Below are positions 33,444-42,915 of a stretch of 64,000 nt of DNA, one piece after another (position 1 is the first letter of the stretch; each line of letters starts with the position of its first letter). Below the pieces are notes generated by a model. That model saw nothing but the letters and a program-made list of their open reading frames with translations. It was not told where the DNA came from and made no database searches. Source of the DNA: Bacteroidales bacterium (GTDB taxonomy: Bacteria; Bacteroidota; Bacteroidia; Bacteroidales; F082); the NCBI GenBank assembly GCA_017537965.1, contig JAFYJV010000020.1, positions 55,772-119,771 of the forward strand, written 5' to 3'. The position numbers and the translations under genes are program-made.

Positions 33444-35780
33444 ATGACTAAAAACTTAGTAATTGTCGAGTCCCCCGCTAAAGCGAAGACCATCGAAGGC
33501 TTCCTTGGGAAGGAATACACCGTGAAGTCAAGCTACGGACATGTACGCGATTTGAACAAGAACACGCTCAGTGTCAACATAGAAAAAGACTTTGAACCCG
33601 AATACGAGATCAGCGACGACAAGAAATCGTTGGTGACCGAGTTGAAGAAACTCTCGAACGAGGCTGACACCATCTGGCTGGCTTCCGATGAAGACCGTGA
33701 AGGAGAGTCTATTTCCTGGCATCTTTATGAAGCCTTGAACTTGAAGAACAAGGACACCAAACGTATCGTCTTCCACGAGATCACCAAGACCGCCATCCTG
33801 AATGCCATCCAGAACCCACGCCAGATCGACATGGACTTGGTGGCTGCCCAACAGGCTCGTCGTGTGCTCGACCGCCTGGTAGGCTATGAACTGTCGCCAC
33901 TTCTTTGGAAGAAGGTGAAGCCCTCGCTCTCGGCAGGTCGTGTGCAGTCGGTGGCAGTGCGTCTCATCGTGGAACGCGAAGAAGAAATCAAGAACTTCGT
34001 GCAGACCAGCGCATACCGCATCACCGCCCAGTTCTCTTTCATCCAGAACGGACAGGAATATACCATCGCCGCCGAGATGCCGAACCGTTTCGACACCGAA
34101 GACGAAGCTCGCGCCTTTGTGGAGTCATGCGTAAAGGCGACCTACAAGGTGGAAAACATCGAGAAGAAACCTGCCTCGCGTTTCCCAGCACCGCCTTTCA
34201 CCACCTCCACGTTGCAGCAAGAAGCCGCCCGCAAGCTGGGGTTCTCCGTGGCCAACACCATGCGTCTCGCCCAACAGCTCTACGAATCGGGAAAGATCAC
34301 CTACATGCGTACCGACTCCGTGAACCTCTCTAGCCTTGCATTGGGCATGGCCAAGAAAGAGATTGCCGAGAACTACGGTGCCGAATACGTCAAGACACGT
34401 CAATACCAGACCAAGACCAAAGGTGCCCAAGAAGCCCACGAGGCCATCCGTCCCACCTACTTGGACCAGCATACCATCAAAGGTACCGCTGACGAGCGCC
34501 GTCTCTATGAACTCATTTGGAAACGCACCATCGCCTCACAGATGGCCGACGCACAGCTGGAACGGACCAACGTCAGCATCGGCATCTCCTCTTCCGACAA
34601 GAAACTGACCGCCACCGGCGAAGTCATCCTCTTCGACGGCTTCCTCAAAGTCTATATGGAAAGCTATGATGACGAACGCATGGAAGACAAGGTCAGCGTC
34701 CTTCCTCCCATCGAGACCGGCATGACACTCGACCTCGAGAAGATGGAGGCACAACAGCGCTTCACTCGTCACCCACTCCGTTACACCGAGGCCAGCCTGG
34801 TGAAGAAGATGGAAGAACTCGGCATCGGCCGTCCTTCCACTTATGCACCCACCATCTCCACCATCCAAAAACGAGAATACGTCACCAAAGGCGATGTTCC
34901 GGGCGTGACCCAGCAGTTTAACGTCATCACACTGAAAAACAGCAAGATCACCGAAAAGAAAGGCAAGGAAAACTATGGAGCGGAGAAAGGCAAGCTGCTG
35001 CCTACCGACATCGGAATCCTTGTCAATAAGTTCTTGCTTCAGTATTTCGAGAGCATCATCGACTATAACTTCACCGCCAATGTGGAGAAGGAATTCGACA
35101 AGATCTCGGAAGGCAAGTGCGAATGGAACAAGATGATCAAGGACTTCTATTCCGGATTCCATAAACAAGTGGTGAGCACCACTGAGAACTCAGGTAAGTT
35201 CAGCGGTGAAAAGCTTTTGGGCGTTGACCCCGCCTCGGGCAAGAACGTCTATGTGAAAGTCGGTCGTTTTGGTCCCGTTGCCCAAATAGGCGACACCGAG
35301 TCGGAGGAGAAGCCTCGTTTTGCAGGACTCCGCAAGGACCAAAGCATCGAGAACATCACCCTCGAAGAGGTGCTCAAGTTGTTTGAGTTCCCGCGTGTCC
35401 TGGGGTTGTACGAGGACAAGGAAGTCAGCGTCTCTGTCGGCCGTTTCGGACCGTATGTGAAGCACAACAACACCTTCTTCAGCCTGGCCAAGACCGACAA
35501 CCCAGCCACCATCGACATTGAACGCGCCATCGAGATCATCGGAGAAAAACGCCAAAAAGATGTGGAAAATACGCTGCTGACCTTCGAGAACGATCCCAAC
35601 ATGAAAGTCCTCAATGGACGTTTCGGTCCGTATATCTCCTACAAGAAAAAGAACTATCGTATCGCCAAAGACGTAGATCCCAAGACGTTGAGCTATGAAG
35701 CCTGCCTTGCCTTGGTGGATTCCACTCCAAAACCCGCAACGAAAACGGCACCGAAACGAAAGGTGGCAAAGAAGAAATAA
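33444..35780 (+). CDS. topA: DNA topoisomerase I
   Basis: A 778-aa type IA topoisomerase that relaxes negative supercoils. The TOPRIM domain starts the protein (LVIVESPAKAKTIEGFLG; ASDEDREGESISWHL), and the active-site Tyr is residue 287 in ITYMRTDSVNLS. The C-terminal part has Gly-Arg-Phe-Gly-Pro repeats (VGRFGPVAQIG, VGRFGPYVKHNN, NGRFGPYISYKKKNY) in place of zinc fingers, followed by a Lys-rich tail, as in other Bacteroidota. ATG 33444 gives the conserved N-terminus. A clear intrinsic terminator follows 7 nt after the stop. Confidence 0.97.
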   Translation: MTKNLVIVESPAKAKTIEGFLGKEYTVKSSYGHVRDLNKNTLSVNIEKDFEPEYEISDDKKSLVTELKKLSNEADTIWLASDEDREGESISWHLYEALNLKNKDTKRIVFHEITKTAILNAIQNPRQIDMDLVAAQQARRVLDRLVGYELSPLLWKKVKPSLSAGRVQSVAVRLIVEREEEIKNFVQTSAYRITAQFSFIQNGQEYTIAAEMPNRFDTEDEARAFVESCVKATYKVENIEKKPASRFPAPPFTTSTLQQEAARKLGFSVANTMRLAQQLYESGKITYMRTDSVNLSSLALGMAKKEIAENYGAEYVKTRQYQTKTKGAQEAHEAIRPTYLDQHTIKGTADERRLYELIWKRTIASQMADAQLERTNVSIGISSSDKKLTATGEVILFDGFLKVYMESYDDERMEDKVSVLPPIETGMTLDLEKMEAQQRFTRHPLRYTEASLVKKMEELGIGRPSTYAPTISTIQKREYVTKGDVPGVTQQFNVITLKNSKITEKKGKENYGAEKGKLLPTDIGILVNKFLLQYFESIIDYNFTANVEKEFDKISEGKCEWNKMIKDFYSGFHKQVVSTTENSGKFSGEKLLGVDPASGKNVYVKVGRFGPVAQIGDTESEEKPRFAGLRKDQSIENITLEEVLKLFEFPRVLGLYEDKEVSVSVGRFGPYVKHNNTFFSLAKTDNPATIDIERAIEIIGEKRQKDVENTLLTFENDPNMKVLNGRFGPYISYKKKNYRIAKDVDPKTLSYEACLALVDSTPKPATKTAPKRKVAKKK

Positions 35781-35787
35781 ACCGAAT

Positions 35788-35817
35788 AATCCCGTTAATT
35801 ATTAGCGGGATTTTTTT
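35788..35817 (+). terminator. intrinsic terminator of topA overlapping the next promoter
   Basis: AATCCCG (35788-35794), an 11-nt loop and CGGGATT (35806-35812) form a 7-bp stem followed by a T run. The T run is continuous with the -7 box (35817-35824) of the next gene. Confidence 0.85.
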
Positions 35818-35824
35818 ATTTTTG
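35817..35824 (+). promoter_or_regulatory. Bacteroidota -7 box for the deoxyhypusine-synthase-like gene
   Basis: TATTTTTG, 33 nt before ATG 35858. Its first bases are the end of the topA terminator T-tract, so the terminator hairpin covers the region where the -33 element would lie. Confidence 0.65.
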
Positions 35825-35857
35825 CGGATGAGAAAATAACCAACAAAAAATAAGAAA

Positions 35858-36895
35858 ATGGAGAAAAAAGACCTTCTGAAAGACGTTGTCGAACATATCG
35901 ACATCAAGAAGTACGACTCAACTGAATTGATCAACGCCATGCGCAAGATGTCGTTCACTTCACGCGACACGGCCCGCGCCGCCGACATCCTCTGCCAGAT
36001 GATCGCAGAGAAAGACTGCACCAACATCCTCACCATTGCTGGTTCCACCTCGGCTGCCGGCTGTATGCAGGTGTATGTGGAGATGGTCCGCAACAAGATG
36101 GTTGATGCCGTCGTCAGCACCGGTGCCAGCATCATTGACATGGACCTCTTCGAAGCCCTTGGCTACAAGCACTACATCGGCACCAAGGAGAACGTCATCC
36201 CCGACACCAAGTTGCGTGAGCTTTACATCGACCGCATTTACGACACCTTCATCGATGAAGAAGAGCTGCAAGCCTGTGACCAAGCCACCTGCGACGTGGC
36301 CGATACCCTCGAGTGCCGTCCCTACAGTAGCCGCGAGTTCCTCTATGAGGTCGGCAAATGGCTCGCCAACGGTCACGGCGTGAAGAAGGAAAGTCTCATC
36401 CAGACCTGCTACGAATGCGGCGTGCCGATCTTCTGCCCGGCCTTCAGCGACTCATCGGCAGGCTTCGGCATCGGCAAGCACCAGTGGCTCCGCAAGAAAG
36501 CCGGCAAACCCTACGTCAGCATCGACTCAGTAGCCGACTTCCTCGAACTCACCGAAATCAAGATGAACAGCCCTCAGTCAGGCCTCTTCATGGTCGGCGG
36601 CGGCACGCCCAAGAACTTCGCCCAGGACACCGTCGTCTGCGCCGAGATCCTTGGCGTCGAAGTGCCTATGCATAAATATGCCATCCAGATCACCGTGGCC
36701 GACGTTCGCGACGGCGCCTGCTCGTCCTCAACGCTGCTTGAAGCCGGTTCTTGGGGCAAGGTGAGCGAGGAACTCCAACAGATGGTCTATGCCGAAGGCA
36801 CCACCGTCATCCCCGCCATCGTCAGCTACGCCTACCATAACGCACCATGGCGTGAGCGTGAATACAAGAATTGGCAGAAACTGTATAAGAAGTAA
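35858..36895 (+). CDS. deoxyhypusine-synthase-like protein (probable homospermidine/polyamine enzyme)
   Basis: A 345-aa NAD-dependent enzyme of the deoxyhypusine synthase family, which moves an aminobutyl group from a polyamine. Signs are the NAD-fold motif TGASIIDMD (about 88), GHGVKKESLIQTCYECGVPI (about 172-191), GGGTPKNF (247) and SWGKV with Lys 301, the counterpart of the catalytic lysine of eukaryotic DHS. Bacteria have no eIF5A, and bacterial members studied make homospermidine from putrescine, so a polyamine role is likely. The next gene is a ureohydrolase-fold protein, in line with polyamine metabolism. Confidence 0.9.
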   Translation: MEKKDLLKDVVEHIDIKKYDSTELINAMRKMSFTSRDTARAADILCQMIAEKDCTNILTIAGSTSAAGCMQVYVEMVRNKMVDAVVSTGASIIDMDLFEALGYKHYIGTKENVIPDTKLRELYIDRIYDTFIDEEELQACDQATCDVADTLECRPYSSREFLYEVGKWLANGHGVKKESLIQTCYECGVPIFCPAFSDSSAGFGIGKHQWLRKKAGKPYVSIDSVADFLELTEIKMNSPQSGLFMVGGGTPKNFAQDTVVCAEILGVEVPMHKYAIQITVADVRDGACSSSTLLEAGSWGKVSEELQQMVYAEGTTVIPAIVSYAYHNAPWREREYKNWQKLYKK

Positions 36896-36972
36896 GAAGT
36901 CAGAAGACAGGAGTCAGAAGTTAGAAACCGGAAGGCCTTCTAACTTCTTACTTCTAGCTTCTAAATTCTAAA
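36889..36972. repeat. 84-bp array of twelve heptamers with internal inversion
   Basis: The sequence divides into exact 7-nt units: seven of the type GAAGNNN (GAAGTAA, GAAGTCA, GAAGACA, GGAGTCA, GAAGTTA, GAAACCG, GAAGGCC) and then five of the type TTCTNNN (TTCTAAC, TTCTTAC, TTCTAGC, TTCTAAA twice). The two halves are inverted, so the RNA folds into a hairpin (AGAAGTTAGAA with TTCTAACTTCT). The array starts in the last codons of the upstream gene and fills the whole gap to the ATG at 36978. Confidence 0.8.
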
Positions 36973-36977
36973 AAAAG

Positions 36978-38153
36978 ATGGACATCAGCATGTTTCTGGA
37001 ACCCGTTCCAGAGAAATGTTTCACCACAAACACCCGTCCCGGAAAGAATACCTTCGGGGAAACCCTCACCGTCTATAGAAACGAGGAGGATTTCCCCGAC
37101 CTTGAAGGCTTTCAGCTGGCGTTGATCGGCATCAAGGAGGAACGCGGTGCCGTTGACAACCATGGCTGCGCCGACGGAGCCGACCACATCCGCAAAGCCT
37201 TCTACCAGCTCTTCAACCACCATGACGACCTGAAGATCGTCGATCTGGGAAATATCCGCTCCGGACAGGAAATCTCGGATACCTACTACGCCCTTAACCA
37301 AGTGCTCACCGAGCTGCTGAAGGAACATGTGTTGCCCATCCTCTTCGGAGGCAGCCAAGACATGACCTATACCATGTACCAAGTGTATGAGCCCACAGGG
37401 AAACTCATCAACATCGCCACGGTCGATCCTTTGTTCGACCTCGGCAACGACAACGATGGACTGACCTCACGCTCTTACTTGAGCCATATCATCCTCCACC
37501 AACCCAACTTCCTCTTCAACTTCACCAACATCGGCTATCAGTCGTATTATGTTGACAACGAAAGCATCGACCTGATGAAACAGCTGTTGTTCGACACCTA
37601 TCGACTGGGGTCGCTGAAACAGCATATCGAACTGACCGAGCCGTTGATCCGCAACGCCAACATCCTCAGCATCGACATGAGTGCCATCCGCGCCGCCGAC
37701 GCTCCCGGAGTAAAGAACGCTTCACCCAATGGCTTCAACGGCGAGGAAGCCTGTCGCATGACACGATACGCAGGACTCAACTACAAACTCTCCTCCATCG
37801 GTTTCTTCGAATACAACCCCCATTACGACATCAACTCACGCACTGCCAACTTGATTGCCGAGATGATCTGGTACTTCATCGAGGGCTACAGCAATCGGCA
37901 AGACGACCTCCCGACCATGGAGAGCACCGACTTCAAACGGTTCAACGTGCAGATCGGCGAAGGCGAGCAGAACATCATCTTCCTTTGCCATAAGATCACA
38001 GGGAAATGGTGGATCGACATGTCGTTCATGCATGCCGACGACCCCCGTTACGAACGGCATCATTTCATCCCTTGTTCCAAAGAAGACTACGAACAGGCCA
38101 TGCGCAATGAGCTGCCCGACAAATGGTGGCAGTTTTATCAGAAACTGATGTAA
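36978..38153 (+). CDS. ureohydrolase-fold protein with altered metal site (formimidoylglutamase-like)
   Basis: A 391-aa protein of the arginase/agmatinase/formimidoylglutamase superfamily by overall pattern: [19 protein letters not shown] (about 115-133), [14 protein letters not shown] (about 143) and [16 protein letters not shown] (about 232). True ureohydrolases have GGDHS, DAHxD and SxDxDxxDP metal ligands; here the first His is Gln, the second His is absent and the last Asp is displaced. A two-manganese centre therefore looks incomplete. As far as I recall this altered form is a Bacteroidota family feature, not a local mutation. Its activity is unknown. It follows the DHS-like gene across the heptamer array. 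Confidence 0.8.
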   Translation: MDISMFLEPVPEKCFTTNTRPGKNTFGETLTVYRNEEDFPDLEGFQLALIGIKEERGAVDNHGCADGADHIRKAFYQLFNHHDDLKIVDLGNIRSGQEISDTYYALNQVLTELLKEHVLPILFGGSQDMTYTMYQVYEPTGKLINIATVDPLFDLGNDNDGLTSRSYLSHIILHQPNFLFNFTNIGYQSYYVDNESIDLMKQLLFDTYRLGSLKQHIELTEPLIRNANILSIDMSAIRAADAPGVKNASPNGFNGEEACRMTRYAGLNYKLSSIGFFEYNPHYDINSRTANLIAEMIWYFIEGYSNRQDDLPTMESTDFKRFNVQIGEGEQNIIFLCHKITGKWWIDMSFMHADDPRYERHHFIPCSKEDYEQAMRNELPDKWWQFYQKLM

Positions 38154-38163
38154 ACCCTCGAGG

Positions 38164-38748
38164 ATGGAAACGGAAAAAATCATCCTCGGCATCGACCCCG
38201 GCACCATCGTGATGGGTTACGGCATCTTGCAACAGAAAGGCAAGGAGCTGAGTATCCTACGCATGGGAGTGTTAAAGCTGGGAAAACTTGACAATCAGGC
38301 ACTCAAGCTGAAAAAGATTTTCGAACGCATGTTGGAGATCATCGAAGAATACAAGCCTGACGAGATGGCTATCGAAGCACCTTTCTTTGGTAAAAACGTG
38401 CAGTCGATGCTCAAGTTGGGCCGTGCGCAGGGCGTGGCGATGGCCGCAGCGCTGTATCGCGACATCCCTATCTTCGAATACGCACCTCGTACCATCAAGC
38501 AGACCATCACCGGCAATGGCAACGCCTCGAAAGAACAGGTGTCGAAGATGCTTCAAGCCATGCTGCGTTTCAAAGAAGTGCCTGAGTTTTTCGATGCCAC
38601 CGATGCCCTCGCGGCAGCAGTATGCCATCACCTCGACCGCGGCAAGGACGTCAACTACACCAAGCCGAAACATAGCCGCAAATCCGCCAGTTCACAATGG
38701 ACACAATTCGTCAAGCAAAACCCTGACCGTTTGACCAAAATACCGTAA
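38164..38748 (+). CDS. ruvC: Holliday junction endonuclease RuvC
   Basis: A 194-aa RuvC resolvase with the acidic catalytic residues in their usual context: GIDPGT (Asp 11), [20 protein letters not shown] (Glu near 70) and [13 protein letters not shown] (Asp near 141). It cuts four-way junctions together with RuvAB in homologous recombination. It starts 10 nt after the upstream stop and is followed after 5 nt by the MscS gene, so the three form one unit. Confidence 0.97.
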   Translation: METEKIILGIDPGTIVMGYGILQQKGKELSILRMGVLKLGKLDNQALKLKKIFERMLEIIEEYKPDEMAIEAPFFGKNVQSMLKLGRAQGVAMAAALYRDIPIFEYAPRTIKQTITGNGNASKEQVSKMLQAMLRFKEVPEFFDATDALAAAVCHHLDRGKDVNYTKPKHSRKSASSQWTQFVKQNPDRLTKIP

Positions 38749-38753
38749 CGCCT

Positions 38754-41255
38754 ATGAAAAAGATCCGAATGGTAGCTTGCCTGCTGCTGGCTTTGATGAT
38801 TTCAGGACCAGCCTGGGCCGTTTTTTACGAAAAGGACATGAAAACCACCTTGTCCATCTTGTTGCAGGAACTGCGACAGACACAAGAAAAATTCAAACAG
38901 TTCAGCGCCGCTCAACGCACCAACGAAAGGCAAAAAAGCAGTCAGAAAAGAGGTCAACGGATTGATCTGGATGAATTGACCGAGCAGTGTCACGCACTCT
39001 CGCTGATGTTATATTCCCAGTCGGCGTATAATTACACCTTCGACCTCACCTACGCCTTGGATCAGGTGTCGAAACAATACAATGAGTTCGACTCAAAGAA
39101 ACAACCCTACGAGCAAAGGCTTTCGATGATGCAATCGGGAGAAGACCGCTATTCACGGCTGATCAGAACCTTGAAAAAGATGCCTGACAATCCCGAATAC
39201 AACGCGGTGCGCGACAGTTGCGTGGTCATTGCCGAACAGATGAAGGTGTTCTATAGCCAAGGTCTCTCGCGGCTTGAAACAGAAAGCAACCGCTACCTTG
39301 AACTGGAAAAGGATCTTGAGGATGCGTATGAATATGCACAGAAAAGCTATGAAACCGTTCAGCAACGCATCTTCCTGAAAGGTCAGCCAAGCCTGTGGCT
39401 GATGCTTCAGCGTCGTGATTTCTATTTTCCTCGGCTGCGTCAGGAAGTAGCGGATAAATACGGGTCGACTGGTGTTTCCGACCTCTCTTCCGAAAAGGCA
39501 TGGAGCGGATCGGCGTTGTTGCTGTTCGGTGGAATCGCCTTGATCGCCTTGGTTTGCTGTTTCCTGTTGGCCTGGTTGATTTCCTGGCTGTGTTTCCGTT
39601 TCATTCCCTTCCTCCAGAAAGGCTTTTTAAAGACCCGTCGCAGGATGATTATCCTGTTGTTGGGCATTATCTTTTTCGGAATCTTCTCGTTCCTGTTGGG
39701 ATCCCGCTCCAACCCCTACTGGATGATGATCTCCCAGCTTTTGAGACAATATACCTGGCTTCTGGTTGCCATCTTCCTGTCGTTGTTGATCCGTACCGAC
39801 AGCCAGTTTACGCGCAACACGGTGGCAGTATATATTCCCAGCTTGCTACTCGCGTTCCTCACCATCCTTTTCCGCATCATCTTCATCCCCAACACCTTGC
39901 TTGCCTTTGTGTTTCCGGCACTGTTGCTGATCTTCTTCATCTGGCAGTTTATCGTCAACGTCCGTCGCAACAAACGCGTTCCAAGGCCCGACATGTTCTA
40001 TATGTGGATCTCCTTCGGAGTGATGATCACCGCTTTTTTCATGGGCATCTTCGGCTATTCCATGGCTGGACTGCTGCTGTTGATCTGGTGGTTCTTCCAG
40101 CTAACGCTCTTCCAAACCATCACGGCACTGTATGTCCTGTTGAAGCGCTATTATGACGGGAGGGTGTCGAAACTCAAGGCACGCTATCACGAGAAGAATC
40201 CCGGGCTGCCGCTCAATGGCAAGGGTGCCTTTATCGAAGTCACCTGGTTGTATGATCTGTTCAAAGACGTGGTCATACCGTTGGCGGTCATCAACTCCAT
40301 CCCTATGAGCGTTTTCATGGCGGGCGATGTGTTCAACATGAGCGCCACTTTCAGGCAGATTTATTATAAACCGCTATTGCATTTCGAAGGCTGGTTCTCG
40401 TTGTCGCCAAGCCACCTTTGCATCCTGGTGGGCTTGTTCTTCTTTTTCAAATATCTTGTTTATCTTATCTGTTCCCTGATGCGGGTGAGCAAGATCAGAA
40501 ACACCCTGAAAAAACTGAATAAAGACGTGGAGATCAAAGAGTCGGATGTCAACCTCAGTCTGGCCAATACGCTCATCTCCGTGCTCTGCTGGCTTTTGTA
40601 TGCCATCATCGGATTTTCGCTCTTGCAGATTCCGACTTCCGCACTGACGGTGATCACAACCGGTTTGGCTGCCGGTATCGGTTTCGCCCTCAAGGATGTG
40701 TTGAACAACTTCTTCTATGGCGTGCAACTGATGTCGGGTCGTGTCCGTGTCGGCGATGTCATCTCATGCGAAGGTGTGCGCGGCGTGGTGCGGCGTGTGA
40801 GTTATCAGACCACGCTGGTGGAGGAAGAAGACGGTTCACTGATCGCTTTCACCAACACCAACCTCTTCTCGAAAAACTTCAAGAACCTCACCGGAGGAAA
40901 GAACTACGAGATGCTGAAGATCCCGGTAGGCGTGAAATACGGCACCGACATCGAGAAGACCCGACAAGTCATCTTGGATGCCTTGAAACCGCTTCAAAAG
41001 AAAGACAAATTCGGCCGCGATATTGTGGATCCCAAACGAGGCATCGACATCCGTTTCGACAAGTTCGGAGACAGCTCTGTTGACCTGATCGTTTTCCTTT
41101 ACACCACGGTCGATACACACTATACCTTCCCGGCACGTGCCAAGGAATTGATCTATAACGCACTGAATGCCAATGGTATTGAGATTCCATTCCCGCAGAC
41201 CGACATCTATGTCAAGTCGTTGCCGGAGACGATGGATTTGCCAGAGAAGGAATAA
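38754..41255 (+). CDS. large MscS-family mechanosensitive channel
   Basis: An 833-aa inner-membrane protein: signal peptide, periplasmic helical domain (about 25-245, rich in Gln/Glu heptads), about ten membrane helices (from 248 to 640) and the conserved MscS pore and beta domain (ITTGLAAGIGFALKDVLNNF near 630-650, then GRVRVGDVISCEG). It opens under membrane tension to release solutes. The last 44 bp overlap the 3' end of the convergent asparagine-synthase-like gene. Confidence 0.92.
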   Translation: MKKIRMVACLLLALMISGPAWAVFYEKDMKTTLSILLQELRQTQEKFKQFSAAQRTNERQKSSQKRGQRIDLDELTEQCHALSLMLYSQSAYNYTFDLTYALDQVSKQYNEFDSKKQPYEQRLSMMQSGEDRYSRLIRTLKKMPDNPEYNAVRDSCVVIAEQMKVFYSQGLSRLETESNRYLELEKDLEDAYEYAQKSYETVQQRIFLKGQPSLWLMLQRRDFYFPRLRQEVADKYGSTGVSDLSSEKAWSGSALLLFGGIALIALVCCFLLAWLISWLCFRFIPFLQKGFLKTRRRMIILLLGIIFFGIFSFLLGSRSNPYWMMISQLLRQYTWLLVAIFLSLLIRTDSQFTRNTVAVYIPSLLLAFLTILFRIIFIPNTLLAFVFPALLLIFFIWQFIVNVRRNKRVPRPDMFYMWISFGVMITAFFMGIFGYSMAGLLLLIWWFFQLTLFQTITALYVLLKRYYDGRVSKLKARYHEKNPGLPLNGKGAFIEVTWLYDLFKDVVIPLAVINSIPMSVFMAGDVFNMSATFRQIYYKPLLHFEGWFSLSPSHLCILVGLFFFFKYLVYLICSLMRVSKIRNTLKKLNKDVEIKESDVNLSLANTLISVLCWLLYAIIGFSLLQIPTSALTVITTGLAAGIGFALKDVLNNFFYGVQLMSGRVRVGDVISCEGVRGVVRRVSYQTTLVEEEDGSLIAFTNTNLFSKNFKNLTGGKNYEMLKIPVGVKYGTDIEKTRQVILDALKPLQKKDKFGRDIVDPKRGIDIRFDKFGDSSVDLIVFLYTTVDTHYTFPARAKELIYNALNANGIEIPFPQTDIYVKSLPETMDLPEKE

Positions 41256-42906
41256 AGTTGTTGGCTGCGCCCAACACCGTCAAGGCCATCAGTTTGTCCA
41301 ACATCGCATCACTGCGAAACATGGCATCCACCTCGTCAAGCAAGGTCTGGCTGCCCACCAACAGGGAACGATGCTCCCGATAGTAGGTTTCAAAGAACTC
41401 GCGGATCCGTGGGTCGGTGTCATACCAATATTCGTATGGATTCATGGAAGCTTCGGGACGGATCCGCGACGGCACCCAACCTGCCTTGAACAACAACTTC
41501 CTGCCCATTTTCAGTCCTTTATGGTAAGCCCTCGACATCAGGTCAAAGGCCTTTTGGGCGGTCGTTACAGGCATTCGCTTGCGGCTGGATGGCACCTCCA
41601 AAGCCTCTGGATAATAGCATTCCACCCATTTCCAATACAAGTTGTGTCCTTTCCTCATGGCGATGGGCAAGTCATAGCAAAAACCCATGAAATCGACATC
41701 CGTGAAAGGCGACAGGGCAAAAGTGTATTGTTTCCTGATGAACCACGACGACATGGCACCCATGAACCCTCTTGTGTAAAGGCTGAACAAGTCTTGGTTC
41801 TCAAACAGCTCGGGGTTGGGATCGAAACGCAAGGGCAGCCGGTGTGAGAGCCGCACCGCTTCGGGATCCACGGCGATGGAGTTGCCCTTTACAAAAGTGC
41901 CAATGGTGATGTCGCCTAATTGTCCGGTTTGTTCGGCTCCGAATTGGCTGAAATCCAATCGCGACAACAAACGGGCACCGCCTGTGATTCCCGTGTAGAG
42001 ATAGGTTCCGAAATTGCCTCGCAACAACGTATCGATGTCATAGATGAACTCGTGATTGTCCAATGCCTCGAACACCATCTCGTTGCCGAAAAGCTTGGAG
42101 GCTTGTTTTGAGAGCACTTCCTCTTCGCTGCCCGTCTGGCTGTAGCTGATGTTGGTGATGGGACCATAGCCCAAGGTCTTGGCGACGCAGTTGACCATCC
42201 TGGAATCCATGCCAGCGCTCATGTCCACCAAATGCCGTTTGAAGCCATATTCCAAGTCCTTGTCGAAACAGCGTTTGACGGCTTGACGGAACAGCGTATC
42301 AATGCGTTCAATGGTTTCGTTTTCGGTGATGGAAAGGGTGTTGGAACTGAAGCAGTGATATCGCTGTTCCGTCCAATGACCTTGATCAAGATACAACGCT
42401 TTGCCTGCTCTTAACCGCTTGATTTCCTTCACAAAAGTGGCATCGTCAATAAGATAGCCGAAAGTCAACATCCAGTGCGCGGCTTTCTCGTCAAAATGGA
42501 CGTCGATATGCTCTCTCTGGAGAAACTCCAACAACAGCATGAAGTTGGAAGAGAACGCCTGAAGGGTCTCGGATTGGTAATGGAACACCGCTGAGTCACC
42601 AGTGTGGTTGGTGAAGACGACGGCTTGTCGAGCTTGTTTATCGTAATACAATCCAGTGAACGGGCCTCTGAACTCCTTGAAGAAAACCTTGGGTTGGTCG
42701 TGACGCATAGTCAGCACCAGCTGTAGGAAATCGTCGGCTCCATATCTTTGGAAAAGCTCTTTTTGGTTGAGGATGAGTCCGTCGATGACCACCGTGACAT
42801 CCTCTGTGTCGCTGCACAGATGGTCGTGCTCGAAGCGGCATGGCCCCGTCTCCGTGACGGTGACATTCGTTGGTGTGAAATAGGCCAGCCAGTCGATCAT
42901 GGGCAC
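41212..42906 (-). CDS. asparagine-synthetase-like protein without glutaminase cysteine
   Basis: A 564-aa protein with an N-terminal Ntn-like domain (about 1-190) and a C-terminal PP-loop ATP pyrophosphatase domain (VDMSAGMDSRMV at about 228, where AsnB has SGGxDS). The nucleophile Cys 2 of true glutamine-dependent AsnB is missing (MPMIDW), so it is unlikely to use glutamine and may be a specialised amidotransferase or adenylating enzyme, as seen in capsule and peptide-modifying loci. It lies 9 nt after radA. The 3' end overlaps mscS by 44 bp on the other strand. Confidence 0.82.
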   Translation of the reverse strand: MPMIDWLAYFTPTNVTVTETGPCRFEHDHLCSDTEDVTVVIDGLILNQKELFQRYGADDFLQLVLTMRHDQPKVFFKEFRGPFTGLYYDKQARQAVVFTNHTGDSAVFHYQSETLQAFSSNFMLLLEFLQREHIDVHFDEKAAHWMLTFGYLIDDATFVKEIKRLRAGKALYLDQGHWTEQRYHCFSSNTLSITENETIERIDTLFRQAVKRCFDKDLEYGFKRHLVDMSAGMDSRMVNCVAKTLGYGPITNISYSQTGSEEEVLSKQASKLFGNEMVFEALDNHEFIYDIDTLLRGNFGTYLYTGITGGARLLSRLDFSQFGAEQTGQLGDITIGTFVKGNSIAVDPEAVRLSHRLPLRFDPNPELFENQDLFSLYTRGFMGAMSSWFIRKQYTFALSPFTDVDFMGFCYDLPIAMRKGHNLYWKWVECYYPEALEVPSSRKRMPVTTAQKAFDLMSRAYHKGLKMGRKLLFKAGWVPSRIRPEASMNPYEYWYDTDPRIREFFETYYREHRSLLVGSQTLLDEVDAMFRSDAMLDKLMALTVLGAANNFIPSLANPSSPATT

Positions 42907-42915
42907 CTCCGTTGT

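Noticed and set aside
36889-36972. Heptamer array considered as CRISPR or riboswitch
   Set aside because: The unit is only 7 nt with no spacers, and the same units occur inside coding genes, so neither fits.
36978-38153. Naming the ureohydrolase-fold gene as agmatinase
   Set aside because: The metal-binding histidines needed for agmatinase are replaced, so a specific enzyme name is not supported.
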